Positions 34,233 through 45,229 of a stretch of DNA of 64,000 nt are shown here, piece after piece; position 1 is the stretch's first letter, and each line of letters starts with the position of its first letter. Origin of the DNA: Novosphingobium aquimarinum (lineage in GTDB: Bacteria > Pseudomonadota > Alphaproteobacteria > Sphingomonadales > Sphingomonadaceae); the NCBI RefSeq assembly GCF_009746585.1, contig NZ_WRPO01000006.1, positions 186,001 through 250,000 of the forward strand. Reading direction: 5' to 3'. The notes under the pieces are model-generated. The model saw only the letters and a program-made list of their open reading frames with translations. It ran no database searches and had not been told where the DNA came from. The translations under genes were made by a program, and so were the position numbers.

Positions 34233-35459
34233 TTACAACAATTCCTTGAGCGGCGTGTCTTTGTCGGCAAGCGCGTCGAGGCTTGGCGTGGCCTTGGCTT
34301 CGACCAGCTTGCGGCCCTGGACGTAGTCCTTGACCATGTTGACGCAATCGAGCGCCACCACCCGGCCTTCGCGCAGATAGACGACCGAGAAGGCGCGGTC
34401 CTCGGGATCGCCGCGCAGCACGGTGTTGTCGAAGCCTGCGTTGATCCCGGCGGTCTGCAGCCGCAAGTCGTACTGATTGGACCAGAACCACGGGAAGGAG
34501 CGATACTCCTGCTCGTCGCCGCAGATCTGCTTGGCGACGCAAGTGGCCATGTCGTTGGCGTTCTGCACCGATTCGACCCGCATGACGACGCCGCCCGCGT
34601 AGTCGCAAGCGAACGCGGCGCAATCGCCGACCGCGAAGACATCGGGCAGCGAGGTTTTGCAATATTCGTCGACGTCGACGCCATTGGCGCCGGCCGCGCC
34701 CGCCAGGATCAGCGGGCCGACGGCGGGAACGATGCCGATGCCGACGATCACCGCCTCGCAGGCAAGCTCCTCGCCATCGGCAAGCTTGACCGCCGAGACC
34801 TTGCCGTTTTCGCCGAGAATGCAATCGACCGCGACACCGGTGCGCAAGTCGACCCCGTGATCGCGGTGCTCTTTCTCGTAGAACGCGGAAAGCTCCTCGC
34901 CGGCGACGCGCGCGAGCACACGGTCGAGCGCTTCGAGCAGCGTGACTTTGCAGCCCAGCTTGGTCAGCACCGCCGCCGCCTCGAGCCCGATGTAGCCGCC
35001 GCCGATCACGACGACATTGCGCGTGCCGTCGTCGATCTCGGCCATCAGCGTGTCGCAATCCTGCCGCGTGCGCACGGTGTGCACGCCGGCCAGATCCGCG
35101 CCGCTGCAGGACAGTCGCCGCGCATCGCCTCCGGTCGCCCAGACGAGATGGCCGTATTCGAGCGTGTCGCCGTTGGAGAGCGTGACCGTGTGTGCCGCCG
35201 GATCGACCTTGGAAACTTCGACGCCAAGCTCGAAATGGATCTGCTTTTCGGCCCAGAACGTCGGCGGGCGGATGTAGAGGCGGTCAAAGGTCTTGTCGCG
35301 CGCGAAGTATTCCTTGGAGAGCGGCGGCCGCTCGTAGGGATACTCGGGCTCGCGTCCGACAACGGTGATCGTCCCTTCGAACCCGTTCTGGCGCAGCGCG
35401 ATCGCGCATTGCGCGCCCGCATGGCCTGCCCCGACAATGATGACGTCTGCCTTATCCAT
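34233..35459 (-). CDS. FAD-dependent ferredoxin/rubredoxin reductase
   Basis: A 408-residue flavoprotein of the ferredoxin reductase type that feeds electrons from NAD(P)H to small iron-sulfur proteins, often for P450s or dioxygenases. [20 protein letters not shown] is the FAD loop, [17 protein letters not shown] the NAD(P) loop, and [11 protein letters not shown] the second FAD contact. [11 protein letters not shown] is typical of this branch. ATG 35459 is chosen; ATG 35477 is also possible. No ferredoxin or oxygenase gene is adjacent, so the partner is encoded elsewhere. Confidence 0.92.
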   Translation of the reverse strand: MDKADVIIVGAGHAGAQCAIALRQNGFEGTITVVGREPEYPYERPPLSKEYFARDKTFDRLYIRPPTFWAEKQIHFELGVEVSKVDPAAHTVTLSNGDTLEYGHLVWATGGDARRLSCSGADLAGVHTVRTRQDCDTLMAEIDDGTRNVVVIGGGYIGLEAAAVLTKLGCKVTLLEALDRVLARVAGEELSAFYEKEHRDHGVDLRTGVAVDCILGENGKVSAVKLADGEELACEAVIVGIGIVPAVGPLILAGAAGANGVDVDEYCKTSLPDVFAVGDCAAFACDYAGGVVMRVESVQNANDMATCVAKQICGDEQEYRSFPWFWSNQYDLRLQTAGINAGFDNTVLRGDPEDRAFSVVYLREGRVVALDCVNMVKDYVQGRKLVEAKATPSLDALADKDTPLKELL

Positions 35460-35575
35460 ATCCCGTCCGTTGTTCATTTCCGTTCGCTTGCCTGCCCTTC
35501 CCGGCAATCTTCATGCCGCGGGCAAGCCAATCACGCGTTGATACAAAGCCGCAACGCACTTAACCCGCCTGACCG

Positions 35576-36556
35576 TCAGCGCAAGGCCTCCATCGTCATG
35601 GCAAGTGAGCGGCGCCAGGCCTCGGGGTCGTAGGTCGAGCCCGAAACGATCAGCTCGTCGGCTTGCGTGCGCGCGACGAAGTCTTCGATCCCGGCTCGCA
35701 CGGTGCTGGGCGAGCCGATTGCGCTGACCGAGCGCATCTGTTCGAGCAAAGCCATCCCGCTGCGGTCCAGCGTGTCGCGATAGCCGCGCACGGGCGGCGG
35801 CAGGCGCCCCGGATTGCCGCTGCGCAGCGAAACGAAGCTCTGATCGTTGCTCGATGCGAGATACCAGGCTTCCTCATCGGTATCGCCGCACATCACGTTG
35901 ATCGCGGCCATGAAGTGCGGCTTGTCGAGCGTGGCGGACGGCTCGAACCGCTCGCGATAGACCTGCGCGGCCTGGTCGAGCAGGGCCGGCGCGAAGTGCG
36001 AGGCGAAGGCGTAAGGCAGCCCGAGCATCCCGGCGAGCTGCGCGCCGAACAGCGAGGAGCCGAGGATCCACATCTCGACATCCGCGCCCACCGCCTGCGT
36101 CGCGGGAAACGGCAGCGCCGGATCGCCCGCGAAACGCGCCCGCAATTCAACCACGTCCTGCGGGAAATTCTCGGCGGCCTGGCGCGGATCCTTGCGCAAG
36201 GCGTAGGCAAGCCGCCCGTCCGCACCCGGCGCACGGCCCAAGCCAAGGTCGACCCGGCCGGGAAACAGCGCCGCCAGCGTGCCGAACTGCTCGGCGATCA
36301 CGTAAGGCGTATGGTTGGGCAGCATGATCCCGCCCGCGCCGATGCGGATGGTGCTGGTGGCATTGCCGATATGCGCCAGCACGACCGAGGCCGCGCCGCC
36401 GGCGATGCCTTCCATGCCGTGATGCTCGGCGACCCAGTACCGCCGATAGCCCGCCTTTTCCGCCGCACGAGCCGTCAGCGCGGTCTCGTGGAACGCGGAA
36501 GCGAGGGTCTCCCCTTGGCGTACGGGCACGAGGTCGAGTAGCGAAATGGGGATCAA
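35576..36556 (-). CDS. LLM-class flavin-dependent oxidoreductase
   Basis: A 326-residue bacterial-luciferase-like TIM barrel of the MsnO8 type. [54 protein letters not shown] and [18 protein letters not shown] form the family's N-terminal blocks. These enzymes use reduced FMN, and the substrate is unknown here. Its start overlaps the TPR gene by 4 bp, so it is translated from the abhydrolase-TPR-LLM operon. Confidence 0.92.
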   Translation of the reverse strand: MIPISLLDLVPVRQGETLASAFHETALTARAAEKAGYRRYWVAEHHGMEGIAGGAASVVLAHIGNATSTIRIGAGGIMLPNHTPYVIAEQFGTLAALFPGRVDLGLGRAPGADGRLAYALRKDPRQAAENFPQDVVELRARFAGDPALPFPATQAVGADVEMWILGSSLFGAQLAGMLGLPYAFASHFAPALLDQAAQVYRERFEPSATLDKPHFMAAINVMCGDTDEEAWYLASSNDQSFVSLRSGNPGRLPPPVRGYRDTLDRSGMALLEQMRSVSAIGSPSTVRAGIEDFVARTQADELIVSGSTYDPEAWRRSLAMTMEALR

Positions 36557-37407
36557 CGTCCGGTCTCCGGTTGGGGTGCGAGCTGGTTGATGTAGCCTTG
36601 GGCCGTCGCCGCTGCGGGACTGCCGGGCGCGGTCGCCATGACCGATCGCCAGCTTCTGCGAGCCGCTTCCTCGCGTCCGCCGAGCATCGCGATCACGCCG
36701 GCCTCGAGGCCCACTTCGGGGTTCGCCGGATCGATCCGCGCGGCTTCCTCGATCTGCTGCTGGGCCTCGTCGAGGCGGTTCTCGCGGCGAGCCAGCGTGG
36801 CGGACAACAGCCAGGCCTGCGCGTCGCCCGGCGCGAGCAGGCGGGCGTCGGCCAGCGCGCTGCCAGCCTCGGCCGGACGGTCGAGCGCCACCAGGGCACG
36901 CGCCCGGTCGAGTTCGACTTCGGCCGCCAGCGCCTTGTCCGAGACCGCCTTGGCATCGGCGAGCGCGGCGTCGAGCGCACCCATGGCGGCGCCCGGGCGG
37001 CCACCGGCAAGCGCGGCGTTGCCGGCCATGGCGCCAAGCCTAGCGCGGCTGGCGCGATCCTCGTCAGCGGCGGCCTCGCGCGCGTCGGCAAAGGCCCGCT
37101 GCGCCTCGTCGAAGCGCTCGAGATCGACCAGCGCCATGCCGAGGCACAGCCCGGCGCGCACGCGCTCCTCGCCTGCCGCGCGCCACATCGCTTGTTGCGC
37201 CGCCTCGACGCCGCGAACCGGATCGGCCTCGATCTCGGCAATGCAGCCCGCGCTCCCGACCGGCGCGGCAACCGCAGTGACCGGTGCCGTCGGCTGAGCC
37301 ACGCGCCGCTGCTCGCGGATTTCGGGCGGGGTTTCGAGCGGGCTGGTGCCGATGGCGGGCGCGGCGCCGACCTGGGCAAGCAGAAAGAAGAAGAACAGAG
37401 GGGACAT
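36553..37407 (-). CDS. Exported TPR-repeat protein
   Basis: A 284-residue protein with a short hydrophobic N-terminus ([16 protein letters not shown]) that is probably a signal peptide, then a Pro-rich linker and about five helix-turn-helix tetratricopeptide units such as [33 protein letters not shown] and [20 protein letters not shown]. TPRs mediate protein contacts, and no enzymatic domain is present. It overlaps the LLM gene and follows the hydrolase gene by 18 bp. Confidence 0.85.
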   Translation of the reverse strand: MSPLFFFFLLAQVGAAPAIGTSPLETPPEIREQRRVAQPTAPVTAVAAPVGSAGCIAEIEADPVRGVEAAQQAMWRAAGEERVRAGLCLGMALVDLERFDEAQRAFADAREAAADEDRASRARLGAMAGNAALAGGRPGAAMGALDAALADAKAVSDKALAAEVELDRARALVALDRPAEAGSALADARLLAPGDAQAWLLSATLARRENRLDEAQQQIEEAARIDPANPEVGLEAGVIAMLGGREEAARRSWRSVMATAPGSPAAATAQGYINQLAPQPETGR

Positions 37408-37425
37408 GGCGATGGGCTCCGAAGC

Positions 37426-38172
37426 TCAGCCGCGCTCGGGGAAGTGCGCCAGAGTGCGCAGCAGCAGCGCGACGTCCGCGTCGCGCGAGAGGCGGTGGTC
37501 GCCGTCCTTGATCAGCGTGACCTGCACTTGCGGTGAACGCAGCGCCGCCGCCAACCTGAGGGAGATGTCCCAGGGCACATCAGGGTCCTGCTGGCCGTGC
37601 AGCAAGTGCACCGGGCAATCGAGCGCGATCTCTCCATCGAGCAACCGGTTCGCTTGCCCGTCGGCCCAGAAGCCGGGATGGGTCGGCGTCGGCTCGGGGC
37701 CGTACGGGTTCTCTTCCAGCACGGTTTCGCCGGCCGCGAGCCGCGCTTGATCCTCGGGCGACGTGCCCCAGTCGGTGAAGTCCGGCGCCGGCGCGACACC
37801 GATCAGTCCCGCGCGCCGCTCGGGCGGCAGCGCCAGCGCGGCGAGCAGCATCAGCCAGCCGCCCATCGACGATCCGATGAGCAGCACCGGCTCGCCCGGC
37901 AATTGGGCTTCGATGAGCGCCAGCACTTCCTCGCGCCAGCGCGACAGGGTGCCATCGGCGAAGTCGCCGGAACTCTCGCCGCAACCCGAATAATCGAGCA
38001 GCAGGCAGGCGCGGCCGTTCGCGCGCGCCCAGTCGAACACGGCGGTCGCCTTGCCGCCCGCCATGTCGGACATATAGCCGGGCAGAAAGACGATCGCGGG
38101 GCCGGTGCCGGCGGTGAAGCGATGGGCAATGCGGCGCCCGTCGGGCATGTCGTGGAAGCGGGTATCGCTCAT
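37426..38172 (-). CDS. Alpha/beta hydrolase
   Basis: A 248-residue serine hydrolase. The nucleophile elbow GSSMGG places Ser102 as nucleophile; AIVFLPGYMSD forms the oxyanion region, DYSGCGESSG is the second strand, and HLLHGQQDPDVPW with GDHRLS near the C-terminus gives the likely Asp and His. This is the 'palmitoyl-protein thioesterase/YqiA-like' small hydrolase type; the ester substrate is unknown. First gene of the operon with the TPR and LLM genes. Confidence 0.92.
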   Translation of the reverse strand: MSDTRFHDMPDGRRIAHRFTAGTGPAIVFLPGYMSDMAGGKATAVFDWARANGRACLLLDYSGCGESSGDFADGTLSRWREEVLALIEAQLPGEPVLLIGSSMGGWLMLLAALALPPERRAGLIGVAPAPDFTDWGTSPEDQARLAAGETVLEENPYGPEPTPTHPGFWADGQANRLLDGEIALDCPVHLLHGQQDPDVPWDISLRLAAALRSPQVQVTLIKDGDHRLSRDADVALLLRTLAHFPERG

Positions 38173-38212
38173 GCATCCTTAGTGGGGACGGCGACGGCGG
38201 GCGGCAACCGCA

Positions 38213-38404
38213 TCACTCCCGCAGGAAAATATCCTCGATGGCCATCCCGAACACATCGGCGATGCGGAAGGCCAGCGGCAGCGAAGGATCGTACTTGCCC
38301 GTCTCGATCGCATTGACGCTTTGTCGGCTGACTTCGAGCCGCGATGCCAGTTCCTGCTGGCTCCAGTTCCGTTCGGCGCGCAGCACCTTGAGGCGATTGT
38401 TCAC
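38213..38404 (-). CDS. Small XRE/Cro-type transcriptional regulator
   Basis: A 63-residue single-domain helix-turn-helix protein (NRLKVLRAERNWSQQELASR, then VSRQSVNAIETGKYDPS) ending IEDIFLRE. It starts at GTG 38404 and overlaps the preceding membrane-protein gene by 4 bp. Such minimal XRE proteins encoded with small membrane proteins usually autoregulate their operon. A pair of matching palindromes upstream of the operon (39213-39249) is the candidate operator. Confidence 0.9.
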   Translation of the reverse strand: MNNRLKVLRAERNWSQQELASRLEVSRQSVNAIETGKYDPSLPLAFRIADVFGMAIEDIFLRE

Positions 38405-38991
38405 CGGCCGCGCGCCAGGATCGCGCAGTTGCCGATCCCCATGCCAATCCCGAAGACCGGCACCACCCACCAGGCCCAGACATGCGGCACCACCCCGAAG
38501 GTCTCGAGAAAGCCCCAGAACGAGCCGAGCGCGAGCACGAAGCCCAGCCCGATGACCGAGGCGAGCAGCGTGCGATAGCGCAAATACTCGTCGGTCTCGT
38601 CGAGCAGATAGCGGGCCATCGCCCAGATCATGGCCAGCGTCGGGATCGCGGGCAGTAGCGCGAGAACGGCTAGCAGCGGCGTCGCCAGCCGGATCTGCTC
38701 GTAGACCAGCGTCGCCACGCCGAGCCCGGCGACATAGCCGAGCGAGGCGAACAGCATCCGTTTGTTGTACGCCTGCAGCGCCGAGCTGGAATTGCCCGAG
38801 CGGCGGGCCGCAGCCATGGCCGTGCGGAAGATCTGCGGCAGGCAGGCCGCCGAAACGACCGCGAGCAGCAGGAACCCCGTCGGCGGATTGATCATGTCGA
38901 GGATGCGGGCGGCCGCGATCAACGCCATCGCGATGCCGAATAGCGTGCCCCAAAAGGCCGGGCCGCGAGTTCGGGCCATACCGTCGGTCAT
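38401..38991 (-). CDS. Integral membrane protein, XRE-linked
   Basis: A 196-residue protein with about six hydrophobic helices: FWGTLFGIAMALIAAARIL, FLLLAVVSAACL, FASLGYVAGLGVATLVY, LLAVLALLPAIPTLAMIWAM, LLASVIGLGFVLALGSFWGF and WAWWVVPVFGIGMGIGN. I do not recognise an enzymatic family. Both ends overlap neighbouring genes by 4 bp (ATGA and GTGA), so the three genes form one translationally coupled unit. The regulator pairing resembles other membrane-protein/XRE modules of unknown function. Confidence 0.82.
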   Translation of the reverse strand: MTDGMARTRGPAFWGTLFGIAMALIAAARILDMINPPTGFLLLAVVSAACLPQIFRTAMAAARRSGNSSSALQAYNKRMLFASLGYVAGLGVATLVYEQIRLATPLLAVLALLPAIPTLAMIWAMARYLLDETDEYLRYRTLLASVIGLGFVLALGSFWGFLETFGVVPHVWAWWVVPVFGIGMGIGNCAILARGR

Positions 38992-39158
38992 TGCGCTGCG
39001 CCTTGGCGACGGCAGGCGGCGCGAGACATCACGGCGACCGCCGGAAGGACGAGCAACATCAGCGCGCCGACATCGCGGGCGACGACGTCGAAGCGCACGG
39101 CGATGGCGGCGATCAGGAGCGCCGCTGCGCATACGGCTGCGAATCTGGTCGATGGCAT
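38988..39158 (-). CDS. Small membrane protein, first gene of XRE operon, 56 aa
   Basis: Starts at ATG 39158 with GGGAG about 8 bp upstream. Two hydrophobic helices are visible (FAAVCAAALLIAAIAV and VGALMLLVLPAVAVM) joined by a short charged turn, then a basic tail. The stop overlaps the start of the next membrane-protein gene by 4 bp. Function unknown. Confidence 0.7.
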   Translation of the reverse strand: MPSTRFAAVCAAALLIAAIAVRFDVVARDVGALMLLVLPAVAVMSRAACRRQGAAQ

Positions 39159-39212
39159 GGTCAAGCTCCCTTAGCTTTGTGATAGGTTTCCTTTACATCG
39201 CGTCGCCATATA

Positions 39213-39249
39213 GTCAAGTGTCCTTGGCAGACCGACAAGCGTCCTTGTC
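39213..39249. promoter_or_regulatory. Paired palindromic operator, likely for the XRE regulator
   Basis: Two copies of CAAG-N4-CTTG with the same central GTC: GTCAAG-TGTC-CTTGGC (39213-39228) and GACAAG-CGTC-CTTGTC (39234-39249), offset by 21 bp, two helical turns. On the minus strand the first copy contains TTGACT, a possible -35 box, with TAAAGG 16 bp downstream as a poor -10. The position, 55 to 91 bp before the XRE operon, fits autoregulation, and the site also precedes the thrS leader on the other strand. Confidence 0.5.
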
Positions 39250-39302
39250 ACTTTCGGAATTGCGACGTGACAGCGCCGCCCCTGCGCCCTACATCGACCG
39301 CC

Positions 39303-39371
39303 ATGGCGACGCAGCGCACCACGACCACGACTACCACCCGGTTCGCCCGGGCCCGGTCGGTCGCGCGTTAA
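39303..39371 (+). CDS. Threonine-rich leader peptide upstream of thrS
   Basis: A 22-codon ORF, ATG 39303 to TAA 39371, reading MATQR, then seven consecutive Thr codons (6-12), then RFARARSVAR. It ends 135 bp before the thrS start. Runs of the cognate amino acid in a short ORF ahead of a synthetase or biosynthetic gene are the hallmark of ribosome-mediated attenuation, as for pheM-pheST. No good ribosome-binding site is visible, which is the main weakness. Shortage of charged tRNA-Thr would stall the ribosome in the run and change the fold of the downstream RNA. Confidence 0.7.
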   Translation: MATQRTTTTTTTRFARARSVAR

Positions 39372-39401
39372 GCGTACCTGCCGCCGCCCGGGCATCCGGG
39401 C
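39345..39401 (+). promoter_or_regulatory. Candidate attenuator RNA structures for thrS
   Basis: GCCCGGGC occurs inside the leader ORF (39345-39352) and again after it (39386-39393). The second copy can pair either with the first or with CCGGGC at 39396-39401 around the loop ATC-containing spacer. These pairings exclude each other, as in attenuation. No T-run follows the downstream hairpin, so control could be through Rho or by hiding the ribosome-binding site rather than by an intrinsic terminator. Confidence 0.4.
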
Positions 39402-39506
39402 AGGACGGCGCCGCCTTCCCGGATCGATCACATCACGGCGCCAGCCTTTGCGGTCCGCGCGCACCTGTGCCATGGCGCGCTCCGGTTGAAAGAAGAGACG
39501 CCAGCG

Positions 39507-41519
<2,013 letters not shown>

Positions 41520-41526
41520 CCGGCAC

Positions 41527-42198
41527 ATGATCCGCCGCGAACTGCTCGGAACCGCGCGAGTGCCCGGCGGCGAAACGCTCGAGCTCTATCGCCACGATCG
41601 CGATTTCATGATCGTGATGGGCAACAACGAGCTGATGAGCACGCGCAAGCAAGGCTCGGAAGAAGCGCTGGCGACGATGAGCTTCGAGCGGCTGGGCCCC
41701 GCCGGCGGGCAGCGGCACTTCCTGATCGGCGGCTACGGCATGGGCTTCACCTTGCGCGCCGCGCTGCGGGTCCTGCCCGCCGATGCGCTGGTGACGGTGG
41801 TCGAACTGGTGCCCGAAGTGATCGAGTGGGCGCGCGGGCCGATGGCGGACGTCATGGCCGGCTGTCTCGACGATCCGCGCGTGACGCTGATCGAAGCCGA
41901 CGTGGGGCAGTTCATTTCAGGCGCCGAAGGCGAGTACGATGCGATCCTGCTCGATGTCGACAACGGCCCCGACGGGCTGGTCCGCGCGGAAAACGACGGT
42001 CTCTATTCGAAGCACGGCCTGCGCGAAGCAAGGCGGGCGCTAGTGGATGGGGGCATCCTCGCGATCTGGTCGGCCGCGCCCGATCCAGCCTTTACTCGCC
42101 GATTGGAGCGCGCGCGCTTTTCCGTCGAGGAAAGGCGTGTCGCGGCGCGCAGCAATGGCAAGGGCGCCAAGCACGTGATCTGGTTCGCGCAGCGTTGA
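41527..42198 (+). CDS. Spermidine-synthase-like SAM-fold protein
   Basis: A 223-residue Rossmann-fold protein of the SpeE-like group. FLIGGYGMGFTLRAAL is the nucleotide loop (GGYGMG in place of GGGDG), VVELVPEVIEWAR the acidic second motif, and DAILLDVDNGPDGLV the third. The small size, and the absence of an N-terminal beta-sheet domain, argue against true aminopropyl transfer, so methyltransferase-like or binding function is possible. It probably shares the thrS transcript, with 7 bp between the genes. Confidence 0.85.
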   Translation: MIRRELLGTARVPGGETLELYRHDRDFMIVMGNNELMSTRKQGSEEALATMSFERLGPAGGQRHFLIGGYGMGFTLRAALRVLPADALVTVVELVPEVIEWARGPMADVMAGCLDDPRVTLIEADVGQFISGAEGEYDAILLDVDNGPDGLVRAENDGLYSKHGLREARRALVDGGILAIWSAAPDPAFTRRLERARFSVEERRVAARSNGKGAKHVIWFAQR

Positions 42199-42235
42199 GC
42201 GCGCCGCGCGCTGCGCAGTGCTCGGCTGACGGTTT

Positions 42236-42379
42236 TTAGAGAGGCAGGTAGGCCAGCGCTTCGCTGGCGCAGATCAACGCGATGGCGCAGCCCGCGACGA
42301 TCGCGGTGCGCGCGATCTCTTCGACGGCTGGGCGGCGCGAGGCGTCGATGCGGGCGATGATCCGGTTCATGCTCCACAT
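42236..42379 (-). CDS. Small membrane protein, 47 aa
   Basis: Micro-ORF beginning MWSMNRIIARIDASRRPAVE, then an amphipathic stretch and a hydrophobic helix (TAIVAGCAIALICASEALAY), ending LPL. ATG 42370 (second Met) is an alternative start. No strong ribosome-binding site. It is codirectional with aguA downstream of it only in the sense of strand, the genes being on the same strand with aguA upstream by 35 bp, so it could be the last gene of the M28-aguA transcript. Confidence 0.5.
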   Translation of the reverse strand: MWSMNRIIARIDASRRPAVEEIARTAIVAGCAIALICASEALAYLPL

Positions 42380-42414
42380 GATGCCCGGTCCCGGTTGCGA
42401 AACTGTTAATGCGC

Positions 42415-43392
42415 CTATGCCGACGGCATCTGCTGGCTGGCGCAGTGGAACGAGCCACCGCCCGCGAGCACGGCATCGGCGCGCAGGCCGATCGTTTCGC
42501 GATCGGGGAACAACGCGGCGACCGCAGCGACACCCGCCTCGTCGTGCGGCGTGCCATACGTCGGCACTACCACAAGGCGCGAGGTGATCGCGAAGTTCAT
42601 GTAACTGGCGGGTTCGATCCGGCCGTCGGTCTCGACTCGTCCGGGCGACGGGATCTCGCGCACGTCCAGCCCGAAAGCCAGCGCCCGCGCCTTCGCATCG
42701 GCATAGATCGCGGCGTTGGGATCGTCTTCGCCAGTAGCGCGAGGCAAGGCGAGCACACCCGGCGCGACGAAGCGCGCGAGGTTATCGACATGGCCGTCGG
42801 TGTGATCGTTGATGAGCCCCTCGCCCAGCCACAGCACGCGCTCGAAGCCGAGATCGCGCGCCAACCGCGTTTCGATCTCGCCGCGCGTCAGCGAGGGATT
42901 GCGATTGGGATGGAGCAGGCATTGCTCGGTGGTGACGACGAGACCGGTCCCGTCCCCGTCGATCGCGCCGCCTTCGAGGATCCAGTCGGCGGTTCTGCAA
43001 TCCAAGTCGGCGCTGGCGGCAAGCTCGACGCCGATCTCCTGGTCGCCCTCCATCTCGAACTGCCCGCCCCAGCCGTTGAACCCGAAGCGCTGCGCGTAGC
43101 GGCGCCCGCCCTCGCCGGTCAGCACCAGCGGCCCGGTGTCGCGCAGCCAGACGTCGCCGTAGCGCCGCTGTTCGAGCGTGACGCCCGGCCCGATCAGCGC
43201 AGCAGCGCGCGCCGCGTTGGCCGCGTCGCGCACGATCAGCCGCACTGGCTGACCGCTTGCGGCGACGGCGCTGGCGAAGGCGGCGATTTGCGCCTGCGCG
43301 GGTTCAAGAAAGCCGGGCCACTCGACCGGATCGTGCGGAAACCCGATCCAGATCCAGTCTTGCGGCGCCCATTCAGGCGGAAAGTACGCCAT
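42415..43392 (-). CDS. aguA: Agmatine deiminase
   Basis: Converts agmatine to N-carbamoylputrescine in the arginine-decarboxylase route to putrescine. The 325-residue protein of the peptidyl-arginine-deiminase fold shows YGDVWLRDTGPL, WILEGGAIDGDGTG, NDHTDGHVDNLARF with the catalytic His and Asp, and GGGSFHCASQQMP with the catalytic Cys near the C-terminus. It is slightly shorter than the roughly 370-residue plant and Pseudomonas enzymes. It follows the M28 peptidase by 12 bp. Confidence 0.93.
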   Translation of the reverse strand: MAYFPPEWAPQDWIWIGFPHDPVEWPGFLEPAQAQIAAFASAVAASGQPVRLIVRDAANAARAAALIGPGVTLEQRRYGDVWLRDTGPLVLTGEGGRRYAQRFGFNGWGGQFEMEGDQEIGVELAASADLDCRTADWILEGGAIDGDGTGLVVTTEQCLLHPNRNPSLTRGEIETRLARDLGFERVLWLGEGLINDHTDGHVDNLARFVAPGVLALPRATGEDDPNAAIYADAKARALAFGLDVREIPSPGRVETDGRIEPASYMNFAITSRLVVVPTYGTPHDEAGVAAVAALFPDRETIGLRADAVLAGGGSFHCASQQMPSA

Positions 43393-43404
43393 GCGCGGCT
43401 GGGA

Positions 43405-45102
43405 TCAGCAGCCGTTCGGCGAAGCCGCGCAGGCCTTGTCGCGAATGGCGCGGAATTCGTCGCCCTCGTTCCAGTTCGGCCATTGGTCGCTATCGGCCAG
43501 CAGACGGCCGAGCGTGTAGTACATCTCGACGTCCTGCACGATGCCGTCCCAATTCCAGTCGTCGGAGTATTCGTCCGAGGGCTGGTGGTAGCGGTTCACG
43601 GTGTAATCCTCGGCCACCGCATCGCCCGCCGCGGTGCCGCCTTCGACCAAGTCACGCCCACGGCTCACGTCGAACATCGGCACGCCCTTCTTGGCGAAGC
43701 TGAAGTGATCCGAACGGTAGTAATGCCCCTTTTCCGACGACGCCTCGGGCGTCTCGACGAGGCCCTTGGCGGCGATCGTCTGGCGGACCAGCGCGGTCAG
43801 GTCCGACTTGTCGCCGCCGGTGATCGCATAATCGCGCGTGCGACCGCTCGGCGCCAACGCGTCCATGTTGACGCCGCCGACCGTCTGGTCGAGCGGGAAG
43901 ACCGGGTTCTGCGCATAGTATTCGGAACCGAGCAGTCCCGATTCCTCCAGCGTCACCGCCAGGAACACCTGGCTGCGCTCGGCCCCGCCGGCGGCCTTTT
44001 CGGCCTTGGCGATGGCGGCGAGCGCGGCGATGCCGGTCGCGTTGTCGACCGCGCCGTTGCAGATATCGTCGCCAGTGGCATCGGGCGTGCAGCGGCCGAG
44101 GTGATCCCAGTGGCCCGAGTAGAGCACGTATTCGTTGGGCCGGGTCTTGCCGGGAAGCAGGCCGACGACGTTGTGCGACATCGACTTCTTCAAGGCGTTG
44201 TCGAACCCGAAGCTGGCCTTGAGGTTCAGCGGCACCGGCTTGAAGCCCTTCTGCTTGGCGGCGGCGGTGAGGGTGGCGAGGTCCTTGCCGGCGGCGGCGA
44301 GAATTTTTTCGGCGACGTCCTTCTGCATCCAGCCGTTGGCCGCGGTCTGGTCCGCGCCATCATTGGCGGTCTGGACGTAATACTGCTCGCCGGTCCAGCT
44401 CGAATTGACGACGTTCCAGCCATAGGCGGCGGGGAACGTGTCATGAATAATCAGCGCGGCGGTGGCGCCTTGGCGGGCGGCTTCCTCGAACTTGTAGGTC
44501 CAGCGGCCGTAGTAGGTCATTCGCCGGCCCTTGAAGAGCCCGTCCTCGGTGGCGGTTTCGTAGTCGGGATCGTTGACCAGGATGACCGCGGTCTTCCCCT
44601 TCATGTCGAGCCCGGCATAGTCGTTCCAGCCCAGCTCGGGCGCGTTGATGCCGTAGCCGACGAAGACCAGCGGGCTGTCGGTGATCTGCGTCTTGGGCGT
44701 AACGCGATAGCTCGCCGCGACGTACTGATCGCCGAACGAGAACGACATCGGCGAAGCGCCGCCGGTCACCTTGAGCGGCGTCTGCGCGCTGGCGGTGATG
44801 CCGACCATCGGCACGTCCTGCAGCCAAGAGCCCTTGTTGCCCGGTTGCAGCCCGGCTTCCTTGAACTTGGCGACGATGTAATCGAGCGTCTTGGGCTCGG
44901 CAGCGGTGCTGGGGCCGCGGCCTTCGAATTCATCGGAAGACAGCGTGCGGACCATGTCCTTCATCAGCGCGAGGTCGATATCGGGCTCTGCGGCGGCTGC
45001 GGGCGCCGGTGCGGAGGCGGTGGTCGTCGGCGTGGTGGCGCAAGCGGATACCAGCGCGGATGCGGCCAGCACGGCAAGCGTGGGCAGGGATTTGCGATTC
45101 AA
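43405..45102 (-). CDS. M28 zinc aminopeptidase, lipoprotein
   Basis: A 565-residue exported peptidase. The lipoprotein signal reads LPTLAVLAASALVSACATT, with lipobox VSAC. A PA-type insert domain follows, then the M28 catalytic domain: YSGHWDHLG (metal His, Asp), DNATGIAALAAIA (bridging Asp), TLEESGLLGSEYY (catalytic and metal Glu), and YRSDHFSF (metal His). The start is TTG 45102, chosen because GAAGGGG lies about 8 bp upstream and the signal peptide begins there; the longer open frame has no signal. Acts on peptides in the envelope; cotranscribed with aguA. Confidence 0.93.
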   Translation of the reverse strand: MNRKSLPTLAVLAASALVSACATTPTTTASAPAPAAAAEPDIDLALMKDMVRTLSSDEFEGRGPSTAAEPKTLDYIVAKFKEAGLQPGNKGSWLQDVPMVGITASAQTPLKVTGGASPMSFSFGDQYVAASYRVTPKTQITDSPLVFVGYGINAPELGWNDYAGLDMKGKTAVILVNDPDYETATEDGLFKGRRMTYYGRWTYKFEEAARQGATAALIIHDTFPAAYGWNVVNSSWTGEQYYVQTANDGADQTAANGWMQKDVAEKILAAAGKDLATLTAAAKQKGFKPVPLNLKASFGFDNALKKSMSHNVVGLLPGKTRPNEYVLYSGHWDHLGRCTPDATGDDICNGAVDNATGIAALAAIAKAEKAAGGAERSQVFLAVTLEESGLLGSEYYAQNPVFPLDQTVGGVNMDALAPSGRTRDYAITGGDKSDLTALVRQTIAAKGLVETPEASSEKGHYYRSDHFSFAKKGVPMFDVSRGRDLVEGGTAAGDAVAEDYTVNRYHQPSDEYSDDWNWDGIVQDVEMYYTLGRLLADSDQWPNWNEGDEFRAIRDKACAASPNGC

Positions 45103-45229
45103 GGTGGCGGCCCCTTCGAAAAGAATTGTTGCTGGCCAGGAGCCTAGGCGGCCCACTCGGGCGGGGCAAGGGCGCGGTCGGAGCCATGGCATGCCTTGTC
45201 CTCAGCCGCGAGCAGCGTAAGTCAGCGCC

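Noticed and set aside
39486-39506. TTG start for thrS seven codons upstream
   Set aside because: ATG 39507 has purine-rich sequence at an acceptable distance and matches the usual TGS-domain start.
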